Source: Tenacibaculum singaporense (lineage in GTDB: Bacteria; Bacteroidota; Bacteroidia; Flavobacteriales; Flavobacteriaceae). Taken from it: a DNA stretch of 64,000 nt. The translations under genes were made by a program, and so were the position numbers. Below, piece by piece: positions 16,350-24,772 of the stretch (the stretch's first letter is position 1; each line of letters begins with the position of its first letter). The notes beneath the pieces are model-generated. The model was not told the origin of the DNA. It searched no databases and saw only the letters and a list, made by a program, of their open reading frames with translations. The stretch is taken from NCBI RefSeq assembly GCF_003867015.1, contig NZ_CP032548.1:744001-808000 (forward strand). The letters run 5' to 3'.

Positions 16350-16835
16350 ATGGAAATACCAAAAATTTTAGAAAGTAAAACAAAAATCAGATTTCAAGAT
16401 TGTGACCCTTTTAATCATTTAAATAATGCATCCTATTTCAATTATCTTATCAATGCTAGAGAAGATCAATTAATAGCTAATTATAATTTGGATATCTACC
16501 AACACGGAAAAGAGCGAGGAAAGAGCTGGGTGGTAGGTTCACATCAAATAGCTTATTTAAAACCAGCAACCTTAATGGAAACAGTAACGATAGATTCTCA
16601 GTTAATTCATTATGGAGAAAGAAATTTGTTAGTTGAAATACGCATGTGGAATGAAGATAAGACAGAATTGAAAGCAATACTTTGGAGCTCTTTTGTGTAT
16701 TTTGATTTGATAAAATTATCAACAGCAAAACACTCAGAAGATTTATTAGAGTTGTTTGAAAATGCTGTTCTACCAATAGAACAAACTAGTTTTGAAGAAA
16801 GAACAAAAAGTTTTCGATATCAAAAAGTGTCATAA
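16350..16835 (+). CDS. acyl-CoA thioesterase (4HBT hotdog family)
   Basis: The 161-residue protein has a hotdog fold. KIRFQDCDPFNHLNNASYFNY holds the catalytic Asp of the 4-hydroxybenzoyl-CoA thioesterase type and the following His-Leu-Asn-Asn. A long helix follows, then strands with SWVVGSHQIAYLKPATLMET and RNLLVEIRMW. It would hydrolyse an acyl-CoA of unknown chain. I start at ATG 16350 (MEIPKI) because the TTG that opens a longer frame lies inside the operator palindrome. The gene pairs with the upstream TetR regulator and probably forms a small autoregulated unit. A bidirectional hairpin follows. Confidence 0.87.
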   Translation: MEIPKILESKTKIRFQDCDPFNHLNNASYFNYLINAREDQLIANYNLDIYQHGKERGKSWVVGSHQIAYLKPATLMETVTIDSQLIHYGERNLLVEIRMWNEDKTELKAILWSSFVYFDLIKLSTAKHSEDLLELFENAVLPIEQTSFEERTKSFRYQKVS

Positions 16836-16836
16836 T

Positions 16837-16867
16837 AAAAAAGACCTGCAAAATGCAGGTCTTTTTT
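16837..16867. terminator. bidirectional terminator
   Basis: AAAAAAGACCTGCA at 16837-16850 pairs perfectly with 16854-16867 across a 3-base loop. It serves the thioesterase and superoxide dismutase genes. Confidence 0.88.
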
Positions 16868-16887
16868 ATTTATTACTAAAGCTAAAA

Positions 16888-17496
16888 TTATTTAGCTGCA
16901 GCATATCTTCTTTCTACTTCGTTCCAGTTGATTACTTTAAAGAAAGCTTCAATGTAATCAGGACGACGGTTTTGGTAGTTTAAGTAATAAGCGTGTTCCC
17001 AAACGTCTAATCCTAAGATAGGAGTTCCACCACAAGTAACACCAGGCATTAATGGGTTGTCTTGGTTAGGAGTAGAGCAAACTTCTACTTTACCTCCTTT
17101 GTGTACACATAACCAAGCCCATCCTGAACCAAACTGTGTAGCAGCTGCCTTAGAAAAAGCATCGATAAACGCTTCTTTTGAACCAAACTCAGCTTCGATA
17201 GCATCTTTTAATTCTCCAGATAAATATCCTCTATCTTCTGGGTTCATTACTGTCCAGAATAAAGAGTGATTATAAAAACCACCACCGTTATTACGTACAG
17301 CAGCGTTGTTCATATCTAAGTTAGTTAAAATATCTTCGATAGATTTTCCTTCTAAATCAGTACCCTCAATAGCAGCATTTAATTTAGTAGTATATCCGTT
17401 GTGGTGCTTGCTATGGTGAATTTCCATAGTTCTAGCATCTATATGTGGTTCTAAAGCGTCGTAAGCGTATCCTAATTCTGGTAAGTTAAAAGCCAT
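16888..17496 (-). CDS. sodA: superoxide dismutase, Fe/Mn family, Mn-type residues
   Basis: The 202-residue enzyme has all four metal ligands: His27 ([11 protein letters not shown]), His77 (FYNHSLFW), Asp164 and His168 ([19 protein letters not shown]). The glycine-rich [12 protein letters not shown] and the Gln in NQDNPLMPG (about residue 145) are the pattern of Mn rather than Fe enzymes, where the Gln comes from the other position. It converts superoxide to oxygen and hydrogen peroxide in the cytoplasm. There is no signal peptide. The protein has three Cys residues (about 130, 140 and 155), more than is usual for the family. It stands alone, convergent with the thioesterase gene. No promoter box was found with confidence. 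Confidence 0.95.
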   Translation of the reverse strand: MAFNLPELGYAYDALEPHIDARTMEIHHSKHHNGYTTKLNAAIEGTDLEGKSIEDILTNLDMNNAAVRNNGGGFYNHSLFWTVMNPEDRGYLSGELKDAIEAEFGSKEAFIDAFSKAAATQFGSGWAWLCVHKGGKVEVCSTPNQDNPLMPGVTCGGTPILGLDVWEHAYYLNYQNRRPDYIEAFFKVINWNEVERRYAAAK

Positions 17497-17552
17497 AATT
17501 ATTTGTTTTTTAATAGATTAATTTTTTCATTTTTCCGAATGTAAATTTAACC

Positions 17553-17585
17553 CAAAAAAATAAGGCAAACAACTGTTTGCCTTAT
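17553..17585 (-). terminator. terminator after fbp
   Basis: On the minus strand ATAAGGCAAAC pairs perfectly with GTTTGCCTTAT (11 bp, 4-base loop) and is followed by a T-run (plus-strand A-run at 17554-17560). Confidence 0.82.
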
Positions 17586-17620
17586 GGATAATTTATTTGA
17601 GTATAAATAATAACTATTCT

Positions 17621-18655
17621 TTAATAGGTTGGTTTATCATCAGATGAAAATTCAGTCATAAATTCTTCTGCTTTTTCAACCATTTGTATACTACCGCAAT
17701 AAAAAGGAACACGTTGGTGTAACTCGGTAGGTTTAATATCTAAAATACGAGTAAACCCATCAGAAGCTTTACCTCCTGCTTGCTCACAAATAAACGCCAT
17801 AGGATTACATTCATATAATAAACGTAATTTTCCTTTAGGTGTTATGGCAGTAGCAGGATAAATATATACACCACCTTTTATCATGTTTCTATGAAAGTCT
17901 GAAACTAACGATCCAATATAACGCGCTGTATACGGACGGTTATCTGCTTCGTTTAATTCTTTACAGTGAATTAAGAAACGTTTCATTCCTTCTTGGAAAT
18001 GTGTGAAATACCCTTCACTTACTGAGTAAATTCTACCAATTTCAGGATAACTCATGTTAGGGTGCGATAAGTAAAAAGTACCAATAGCAGGATTTAACGT
18101 AAATCCGTTTACTCCATTACCAGTAGTAAACACTAACATAGTTGAGGTACCGTAAGCAACATAACCTGCAGCCACTTGTTCGCTACCTTTTTGTAAGAAA
18201 TCTTCTTTAGTTACAGGAGTTCCAACAGGAGAAATTCTTCTGTAAATAGAAAAAATAGTTCCTACAGAAACATTTACATCAATGTTAGATGATCCATCTA
18301 AAGGATCCATTAACAACACATACTTGTTTTCGTTGGCTTTGTTTTGACCTTCAACAACTACAAAATCGTCTTCTTCTTCACTAGCAATACCACAAACAAT
18401 TTCACGATTAATCAATGTTTGTTTAAATAAATCGTTGGCTAAAACATCTAGTTTTTGTTGTGCTTCACCTTGTACATTAATATCACCCGCAGCTCCAGTA
18501 ATATCAACCAATCCCGCTTTTCTAATTTCGTGGTTTACTACTTTAGCAGCTAAACGGATAGAATTTATTAAACGAGATAATTCACCAGAAGAATATTTAA
18601 AGTCTTTTTGTTTGCTGATGATAAACTCACCCAGCGTCATATGCTTGTTACTCAT
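17621..18655 (-). CDS. fbp: class I fructose-1,6-bisphosphatase
   Basis: The 344-residue enzyme contains the metal and phosphate motif [20 protein letters not shown] near residues 115-135. It also has the early Glu pair ([10 protein letters not shown]), the substrate block [24 protein letters not shown] and the C-terminal [10 protein letters not shown]. It removes the 1-phosphate of fructose 1,6-bisphosphate in gluconeogenesis, in the cytoplasm. Length is as expected for class I bacterial enzymes. It is followed by its own terminator and lies divergent from the GNAT/aspartokinase pair. Nothing unusual was seen apart from a slightly extended N-terminus ([17 protein letters not shown]) that is common in Bacteroidota. 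Confidence 0.96.
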   Translation of the reverse strand: MSNKHMTLGEFIISKQKDFKYSSGELSRLINSIRLAAKVVNHEIRKAGLVDITGAAGDINVQGEAQQKLDVLANDLFKQTLINREIVCGIASEEEDDFVVVEGQNKANENKYVLLMDPLDGSSNIDVNVSVGTIFSIYRRISPVGTPVTKEDFLQKGSEQVAAGYVAYGTSTMLVFTTGNGVNGFTLNPAIGTFYLSHPNMSYPEIGRIYSVSEGYFTHFQEGMKRFLIHCKELNEADNRPYTARYIGSLVSDFHRNMIKGGVYIYPATAITPKGKLRLLYECNPMAFICEQAGGKASDGFTRILDIKPTELHQRVPFYCGSIQMVEKAEEFMTEFSSDDKPTY

Positions 18656-18801
18656 GTCAAATTTTTGTGTTGTGCGTACAAAGATGCCAACTTTTATTTA
18701 GTATTTTAAAATTTTCAACAAAAAAATATGATGTGTTTTAATTTTTCATTTGTTTTATCAGAAAGTTTTAAGAGAAGTATCTTTACCAAAAAAAGTAAGA
18801 A

Positions 18802-19284
18802 ATGAGTTTTATTATCAGATCAGGAGAGCAAAAAGATGCTCAAGCTATATTAGATTTAATCGTCGAATTAGCTGTTTTTGAGAAGGAACCCAACGCGGTT
18901 AAAATTACGGTAGAAGATATTATTAAAGATGGATTTTCTGAAAAACCGAAGTTTAAAACCTTTGTTGCAGAAGAAGATAATAAGATTATAGGTATGGCGT
19001 TGTTTTATGAACGCTATTCTACATGGAAAGGAAAAGCAATTCACTTAGAAGATCTAATGGTAACTCAATCTAAAAGAGGTATTGGAGCCGGAAAAGCATT
19101 GTATAGTGCTGTTATGAATTATGCACATAAAAACAATTGCAAAAGAGTGGCGTGGGAAGTATTAGATTGGAATACGGGAGCTGTTGATTTTTACAAAAGT
19201 ACAGGCGCAACGGTATATGATGAGTGGAGAGTGTGCCATATGAATGAACAAAGCTTAGAACAATTTTGTAATGAGAATATTTAA
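18802..19284 (+). CDS. GNAT N-acetyltransferase, diamine-acetyltransferase-like
   Basis: The 160-residue protein follows the GNAT order. The first strand and helix are FIIRSGEQKDAQAILDLI. AEEDNKIIGMALFYERYSTW and AIHLEDLMVTQSKRGIGAG supply the acetyl-CoA loop R-G-I-G-A-G, and VAWEVLDWNTGAVDFYKSTGA is the final strand-helix unit. The HLEDLMV and DWNTGAVDFY blocks are those of the spermidine/spermine (thialysine) acetyltransferase subgroup, which suggests an amine substrate. The gene overlaps the following aspartokinase gene by 14 bases, so the two are translated from one message. A TATCTTTA sequence at 18778-18785, one base off the -7 consensus, is the likely promoter. Confidence 0.85.
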   Translation: MSFIIRSGEQKDAQAILDLIVELAVFEKEPNAVKITVEDIIKDGFSEKPKFKTFVAEEDNKIIGMALFYERYSTWKGKAIHLEDLMVTQSKRGIGAGKALYSAVMNYAHKNNCKRVAWEVLDWNTGAVDFYKSTGATVYDEWRVCHMNEQSLEQFCNENI

Positions 19285-20524
19285 GTTTGGAGGAGCATCA
19301 GTAAAAGATGCTAGTGGAGTAAAAAATGTTGCAAAAGTATTGCAGCATGAAGGTACAGAAAATACGTTGGTTGTAATTTCTGCCATGGGAAAAATGACAA
19401 ACGCTTTTGAGCAAGTGGTTAATGATTATTTCTATAAAAAAGAAAGTCTTAAAGACTCTTTGAAGTTTGTAGAAAACTTTCATCAAAATATGTTGAACGA
19501 TTTGTTCAGCACAAACCATGAAGTATATAATAAAGTAAATCATTTATTTGGTGAATTAAGTGGGTTTATGGCTCGAAATACTTCTAAAGATTATAACTAT
19601 GTATACGATCAAATGGTTGGTTTTGGAGAGTTTTTATCTACTACTATTGTAAGTGCTTATTTGTCTGAAATAGGAGTAGAGAACCAATGGTTAGATGTAA
19701 GAGAGTACATAAAAACTGATGGAACTTACCGTGATGCTAAAATTGATTGGGAGCAAACTGAGCAACAAATCAAAGAAAAAGTTGATGTGTCTACACTAAA
19801 TATTACACAAGGATTTTTAGGAGGATTTGGTACAGAAACAACAACGTTAGGAAGAGAAGGTTCCGATTATACCGCAGGTATTTTTGCGTATTGTTTGGAT
19901 GCTGATAGTGTTACTATTTGGAAAGATGTTCAAGGAGTATTAAATGCTGATCCTAGAGTATTTTCTGAAACAGCTTTGTTACAAGAAATCTCGTATACCG
20001 AAGCTATTGAAATGGCATTTTACGGAGCCTCGGTAATTCACCCAAAAACAATTCAACCTTTAGAACAAAAAAACATTCCGTTATATGTGCGTTCGTTTGA
20101 AGATGTTACAAAATTAGGAACATGTGTTGGAAGAGGAAAAAAAATAACACCTGAGGTTCCATGCTTTATTGTAAAGAAAAATCAAATTTTAGTAGCAATT
20201 TCAGCAAAAGACTTTTCTTTTATGGTAGAAGATAATATTAGCGATGTCTTTAAAAAGCTTCATGATTATAACTTAAAAGTAAACCTAATTCAAAACTCAG
20301 CAATTAGTTTTTCTGTTTGTATAGAAGATAAGTACAATAATTTTGAAAACTTTTATAACGATTTAAAAGGAGCATATAAAATTAGAGCTTATAAGGATAC
20401 TACTTTATACACAATTCGTCATTTTAATGATGAAGCGATAAAAACGATAAGAAAGCGAGGAAAATCAATCATTCGTCAAATAAATACTGAAACAGCACAG
20501 TTAGTGATTCAAGAAAACATGTAA
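19271..20524 (+). CDS. lysC: aspartate kinase, monofunctional
   Basis: The 417-residue enzyme begins MRIFKFGGASVKDASGV, the aspartokinase phosphate-binding start. It continues with GFLGGFGTETTTLGREGSDYTAG (about residues 180-202, ATP and aspartate binding) and DVQGVLNADPR. The C-terminal third holds two ACT-like regulatory segments (from about residue 300, IVKKNQILVAISAKDFSF). It phosphorylates aspartate as the first step to lysine, threonine and methionine. There is no fused homoserine dehydrogenase. The start overlaps the GNAT gene by 14 bases, implying coupled translation. No other biosynthetic genes of the pathway are adjacent. Confidence 0.93.
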   Translation: MRIFKFGGASVKDASGVKNVAKVLQHEGTENTLVVISAMGKMTNAFEQVVNDYFYKKESLKDSLKFVENFHQNMLNDLFSTNHEVYNKVNHLFGELSGFMARNTSKDYNYVYDQMVGFGEFLSTTIVSAYLSEIGVENQWLDVREYIKTDGTYRDAKIDWEQTEQQIKEKVDVSTLNITQGFLGGFGTETTTLGREGSDYTAGIFAYCLDADSVTIWKDVQGVLNADPRVFSETALLQEISYTEAIEMAFYGASVIHPKTIQPLEQKNIPLYVRSFEDVTKLGTCVGRGKKITPEVPCFIVKKNQILVAISAKDFSFMVEDNISDVFKKLHDYNLKVNLIQNSAISFSVCIEDKYNNFENFYNDLKGAYKIRAYKDTTLYTIRHFNDEAIKTIRKRGKSIIRQINTETAQLVIQENM

Positions 20525-20542
20525 AGCTTGCAAAAAATCGAT

Positions 20543-20550
20543 TATATTTG
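20543..20550 (+). promoter_or_regulatory. -7 box TATATTTG
   Basis: TATATTTG ends 25 bases before the ATG at 20576 and begins 18 bases after the lysC stop, so the acyltransferase gene probably has its own promoter. Confidence 0.5.
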
Positions 20551-20575
20551 CAGTTATGTCAATTGATAACTATGT

Positions 20576-22384
20576 ATGGGATTAGTAACACCTAAAGAAG
20601 TTGCAAAAGCAATAGGAGCCGACAAATTCGGCGTTTTCGGAACGTTTTCAGGTTGGTTGCTGATGAAAGTTTTGCGAATTTCTACCGCTAATGAAATTTA
20701 TAACAAGCACAAGCATAAAAAAGATTTACCTTTTTTAAATGGTTTGTTAGATGAGTTTCAGATCGAGTTTGAAATTCCTGAAGAAGATTTAAAACGTATT
20801 CCTAAAGAAGGACCTTTTATAACAATTTCTAACCATCCGCTTGGAGGGATAGATGGTATTTTATTATTAAAACTCTTATTAGAGCATAGAACTGATTACA
20901 AGATTATAGCAAATTTTTTACTGCATAGAATAGAGCCTTTAAAGCCTTATGTAATGCCAGTAAATCCTTTTGAAAATCATAAGGATGCTAAATCGAGTGT
21001 AGCAGGAATTAAAAATGCCTTATTACATTTAAGAGAAGGAAAGCCATTAGGACTTTTTCCAGCAGGAGAAGTATCTACGTATCGTGATGGAAAATTAATG
21101 GTTGATAAAGAATGGGAGCAAGGAGCTGTACGCTTGATAAAAAAAGCAAAAGTACCTGTAATTCCTATTTATTTTCACGCTAAAAATAGTCAGCTGTTTT
21201 ACACATTGTCTAAGATTAGTGATACACTAAGAACAGCAAAGCTTCCGTCAGAATTATTATCTCAGAAAAACAGAGTTATTAAAGTAAGAATTGGTAAGCC
21301 TATATCAGTTAAAGATCAAGATTCATTTACTGAAATACCTGATTTTTACCAGTTTTTACGTAGAAAAACTTACATGTTGGCGAATCCGTATGAGAAAGCA
21401 TCTCCAAAAATATTGTCAACACACAATTTAAAAATTCCGAAGAAAGCCAAAAAAATCACTTCTCAAAAATCACCAGATTTATTTGTAAAAGAAGTTGACG
21501 CTTTACGAGAAAAAGGAAGTAGATTATTACAAAGTAAGAACTATGAGGTGTTTTTTGCTAGTGCAAAAGAAATACCAAATATTTTACATGAAATAGGTCG
21601 TTTACGCGAAATTACCTTTAGAGAAGTAGGAGAAGGTACAAATAAACCTATTGACCTAGATAGGTTTGATAAATATTACCACCACTTATTTTTATGGGAT
21701 GACCAACAAAACAGATTGGTAGGAGCCTATAGAATGGGATTAGGAAAAGATATTTTTAAGAAACACGGAATAAATGGTTTTTATATTCAAACATTATTTA
21801 GAATAGAACCAGAATTGTACCCTATGATGGAAAAAACCATTGAAATGGGACGTGCTTTTATTATCAAGGAATATCAACAAAAACCAATGCCACTATTTTT
21901 ATTGTGGAAAGGTATCGTGCATGTTACATTACGTTATCCTGAACATAAATATTTAATGGGAGGAGTAAGTATAAGTAATCAGTTTTCTGAATTTTCAAAA
22001 TCGTTAATGATTGAGTTTATGAAATCTCATTATTACGATCCGTATGTAGCGCAATATATTCACCCTAAGAAAGAATTCAAGGTGAAATTAAAAGATGCTG
22101 ATAAAGATTTTGTATTTGATGCTACTGAGGCTGATATGCAAAAATTTGATAAAATTATTGATGAATTAGAACCAGGAGAGTTACGTATTCCAGTATTGAT
22201 TAAAAAGTACGTAAAACAGAATGCTCGTTTAGTTGCATTTAATGTAGATCCGAAGTTTAATAACGCTATTGATGGGTTAATGTATATAAAGGTAGCAGAT
22301 ATACCAGAAAGTACCGTAAAGCCTGTTATGGAAGAGTTTCAAGCAGAGTTAGAACGTCGTGCGGCAGAAAACTTAAATAAGTAA
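20576..22384 (+). CDS. two-domain acyltransferase, OlsF-like (ornithine/amino-acid lipid synthesis)
   Basis: The 602-residue protein joins two acyltransferase domains. The N-terminal half is a PlsC/OlsA-like lysophospholipid acyltransferase with ISNHPLGGIDG (His87, Asp93) and GLFPAGEVST. The C-terminal half, from about residue 310, is the hemolysin/OlsB-like GNAT domain: EIGRLREITFREVGEGTN, then LVGAYRMGLGKD and the PLFLLWKGI block. A fused protein of this order, OlsF, makes ornithine lipids in Serratia, and homologues were reported in Flavobacterium. The C-terminal domain N-acylates the amino acid and the N-terminal one adds the second acyl chain. The head-group here could equally be glycine or another amino acid. 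It has its own promoter and terminator. Confidence 0.82.
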   Translation: MGLVTPKEVAKAIGADKFGVFGTFSGWLLMKVLRISTANEIYNKHKHKKDLPFLNGLLDEFQIEFEIPEEDLKRIPKEGPFITISNHPLGGIDGILLLKLLLEHRTDYKIIANFLLHRIEPLKPYVMPVNPFENHKDAKSSVAGIKNALLHLREGKPLGLFPAGEVSTYRDGKLMVDKEWEQGAVRLIKKAKVPVIPIYFHAKNSQLFYTLSKISDTLRTAKLPSELLSQKNRVIKVRIGKPISVKDQDSFTEIPDFYQFLRRKTYMLANPYEKASPKILSTHNLKIPKKAKKITSQKSPDLFVKEVDALREKGSRLLQSKNYEVFFASAKEIPNILHEIGRLREITFREVGEGTNKPIDLDRFDKYYHHLFLWDDQQNRLVGAYRMGLGKDIFKKHGINGFYIQTLFRIEPELYPMMEKTIEMGRAFIIKEYQQKPMPLFLLWKGIVHVTLRYPEHKYLMGGVSISNQFSEFSKSLMIEFMKSHYYDPYVAQYIHPKKEFKVKLKDADKDFVFDATEADMQKFDKIIDELEPGELRIPVLIKKYVKQNARLVAFNVDPKFNNAIDGLMYIKVADIPESTVKPVMEEFQAELERRAAENLNK

Positions 22385-22410
22385 AGAAACTAAGTTAAAA
22401 CACAGCATAA

Positions 22411-22443
22411 AAAAAGCATCGTACTGAATACGATGCTTTTTTA
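22411..22443. terminator. bidirectional terminator
   Basis: AAAAAGCATCGT at 22411-22422 pairs with 22430-22441, T-runs on both strands. It serves the OlsF-like and rseP genes. Confidence 0.87.
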
Positions 22444-22461
22444 TTTTGTATTGTTTATAGG

Positions 22462-23808
22462 TTATTTGAATAACCTAAATATATCGTTTCCGTTGGCGAA
22501 TAGTAATAATGCTATTAATAAGATAAATCCTGTAATTTGAGCATATTCTAAGAACTTATCACCAGGTTTTTTACCTGTAATCATTTCCCATAAGGTAAAT
22601 ACTACGTGACCACCGTCTAAGGCAGGAATTGGTAGTAAATTCATAAACCCTAACATAATAGATAAGAACGCTGTAATGTTCCAGAATGTTTCCCAGCTAA
22701 ATTCTGAAGGAAATATACTTCCGATTGAAATAAACCCACCTAAACCTTTATAAGCACCTGTACTAGGATTTAAAATCTTTTTCATTTGCTTAATGTAGTT
22801 GGTTAAGGTTGTCCATGCTTTTTGAGTACCAGCAGGTATAGCTTCTCCAAAAGAATAGGTTCTTTCAGCCAAGTTATAGTAACCTAGTTTTTCTAAATCT
22901 ACCAAAGAAACAGCACCAAGAGCAACTCCTAAATTTCCATAATTAGAAACCTTTGCAGGAACACTTAAGTTCTCTTTACCTCTTCTTACAGATAATGTAA
23001 CTTCTTGTCCTTTTAAGCTATGTAAAATAGGTTTTGCTTGATCAAAATAAGTTATGTTTTGTCCATTTACAGCAGTTATAATATCCTTTGGTAAAATATT
23101 ACTATCAGCATTTAATGAGTCTTTTTGTACTCCAGCAATAACGAATGGATATCTTGGAGTTATAAAAGCGCCAGCATCTTTACCTCTGTCTACTAACTTC
23201 GAGATAAAGTCGGTAGGGATTTCTTTTTCAAGAACAGTTCCGTTTCTTTCAATAGTATAAGAAGTACCGTTAATAAATTCTAACGGAAGTTCTCTAAACT
23301 TTTCTATTTTTTGTCCGTCAATTGTTAAAATTTTATCTCCTGTTTCTAAACCTAAATATTTTCCTAGTTGATCTTGAACCCAAACTCCATCTTTTAAGCT
23401 TTCATTCGGTAAGTATTTCTCACCATAAGCCCACATTAAACAGATATAAATTAAAATACCTAGTATAAAGTTTACGATAACACCACCTAACATGATAATT
23501 AAACGTTGCCATGCTGGTTTAGAACGAAACTCCCATGGTTGCGCAGGCTTTTGCATCTGTTCAGTGTCCATGCTTTCATCAATCATTCCTGCAATTTTAA
23601 CATAACCACCTAACGGAATCCAACCAATACCGTAAACAGTTTCACCAACTTTCTTTTTAAATAAAGAGAATTTATAATCGAAAAACAGGTAGAATTTTTC
23701 TACACGGGTTTTGAATAATTTCGCTGGAATAAAGTGTCCTAATTCGTGTAAAACGATTAAGAGCGACAAGCTTAAAATGAATTGTGATGCTTTTATTAAA
23801 ATTTCCAT
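22462..23808 (-). CDS. rseP: RIP metalloprotease, site-2 protease
   Basis: The 448-residue membrane protein begins MEILIKASQFILS. The zinc motif HELGH lies in the first helix at about residues 21-25, the following segment is FIPAKLFKTRVEKF, and the last third has LPIPALDGGHVVF, which supplies the third ligand. Two PDZ-like segments lie between (GDKILTIDGQKIEKF and DIITAVNGQNITYF). It cuts membrane-embedded substrates such as anti-sigma factors or signal peptides. I use this start rather than an ATG 33 bases upstream because a TACATTTG -7 box (23839-23846) sits on the longer version. A bidirectional terminator follows. Confidence 0.93.
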   Translation of the reverse strand: MEILIKASQFILSLSLLIVLHELGHFIPAKLFKTRVEKFYLFFDYKFSLFKKKVGETVYGIGWIPLGGYVKIAGMIDESMDTEQMQKPAQPWEFRSKPAWQRLIIMLGGVIVNFILGILIYICLMWAYGEKYLPNESLKDGVWVQDQLGKYLGLETGDKILTIDGQKIEKFRELPLEFINGTSYTIERNGTVLEKEIPTDFISKLVDRGKDAGAFITPRYPFVIAGVQKDSLNADSNILPKDIITAVNGQNITYFDQAKPILHSLKGQEVTLSVRRGKENLSVPAKVSNYGNLGVALGAVSLVDLEKLGYYNLAERTYSFGEAIPAGTQKAWTTLTNYIKQMKKILNPSTGAYKGLGGFISIGSIFPSEFSWETFWNITAFLSIMLGFMNLLPIPALDGGHVVFTLWEMITGKKPGDKFLEYAQITGFILLIALLLFANGNDIFRLFK

Positions 23809-23838
23809 ATATGGTGTTCGTCTAAATTTAAAATCTGA

Positions 23839-23846
23839 CAAATGTA
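23839..23846 (-). promoter_or_regulatory. -7 box TACATTTG of rseP
   Basis: On the minus strand the sequence is TACATTTG, 30 bases before the ATG at 23808. It overlaps the upstream in-frame ATG at 23841 and so decides for the shorter start. Confidence 0.5.
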
Positions 23847-23942
23847 CGTTTTTCAGTACAGTTCTAAAAGTTTGTGTAACAGTTGGGCATTTGTTTTAAC
23901 AAAGTTTTTAGGGTAGGGGTTTATAAACCCTGTTTTTAGTCG

Positions 23943-23950
23943 TATTTTTG
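23943..23950 (+). promoter_or_regulatory. -7 box TATTTTTG of the SCO1-like gene
   Basis: TATTTTTG fits TAnnTTTG and ends 17 bases before the GTG at 23968. Confidence 0.45.
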
Positions 23951-23967
23951 CAGAAAATTTTAGTACT

Positions 23968-24645
23968 GTGGATATTAAATTCTTTAAAAAGTCAAAAAGC
24001 ACCTTAATTTTTATTTTAGTTTTTTGCGCCGTTGGAGTTCCTGTTTTTTATCATTTAGTAAAAGTTGATAACAAATTACCTATTTATAACCCTGCTGATA
24101 TCAATCCTAAATTGGTGGATGCTTCTGTAAGAAATAGAACAAAAAACCATAGAGTAGGTGAGTTTAGCCTAATCAATCAAAATGGAGATACCATTACGAA
24201 TGCTGATTATAAAGGAAAGATTTATATAGCTGATTTCTTTTTTACACGTTGTCAAACTATTTGTATTGCGATGGCGTATAATATGAGTGAGTTGCAAGAG
24301 CATTATAAAAATGATGACGACATCATGTTTTTATCACACTCCGTAACTCCAGTAATGGATAGCGTACCACAATTACGAAAGTATGCTGATGAAAAAGGTG
24401 TGATAGATGGAAAATGGAATGTAACAACAGGAGAAAAGAAACATATTTACAACTTAGCGCGTAAACACTATTTTGCTGTATTGGATGAAGGAGATGGCGG
24501 AGAAAGCGATTGGGTTCACACAGAGAATTTTGTGTTAATTGATAAAGAAGGACGCATAAGAGGTTCGTATGATGGAACTAAAAAAGAAAATATGCAGAAA
24601 ATTATTGATGATATTACACTGCTTAAAGAAGAGTATAAAAAATAA
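23968..24645 (+). CDS. SCO1/SenC family copper-binding thioredoxin-like protein
   Basis: The 225-residue protein has one N-terminal membrane anchor (STLIFILVFCAVGVPVFYH). The outward-facing domain holds the SCO1 motif FFTRCQTICIAM with two Cys residues separated by three, and a distal His in DWVHTENFVLID. Those are the three Cu(I)/Cu(II) ligands. SCO1 proteins load copper into cytochrome c oxidase or act as thiol reductants in the periplasm. The GTG start directly follows a good -7 box and gives the expected short cytoplasmic tail (MDIKFFKKSK). It is convergent with the large adenylation/AOS gene, with one copy of an 85-bp repeat between them. Confidence 0.92.
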   Translation: MDIKFFKKSKSTLIFILVFCAVGVPVFYHLVKVDNKLPIYNPADINPKLVDASVRNRTKNHRVGEFSLINQNGDTITNADYKGKIYIADFFFTRCQTICIAMAYNMSELQEHYKNDDDIMFLSHSVTPVMDSVPQLRKYADEKGVIDGKWNVTTGEKKHIYNLARKHYFAVLDEGDGGESDWVHTENFVLIDKEGRIRGSYDGTKKENMQKIIDDITLLKEEYKK

Positions 24646-24665
24646 TCAATTAAGACGGTCAATAA

Positions 24666-24750
24666 AAAAGACACGTATAAGTTGAAAAAAAGACCTTGAT
24701 GTTTTTGCTAAAACATCAAGGTCTTTTGGTTAAAACGTTTAGATAAGTTT
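24666..24750. repeat. 85-bp direct repeat, copy R1, containing a terminator hairpin
   Basis: The segment aligns without gaps to 28502-28586 with 9 mismatches by eye. It contains a bidirectional terminator at 24688-24727 (AAAAGACCTTGATGTTTT and its complement, 18 bp) plus flanking bases on both sides. It lies at the 3' end of the A-T-AOS gene; the other copy ends at the 3' end of the SdpI-like gene. Confidence 0.85.
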
Positions 24751-24772
24751 GTCTTAAAATATGAATAGCCTT

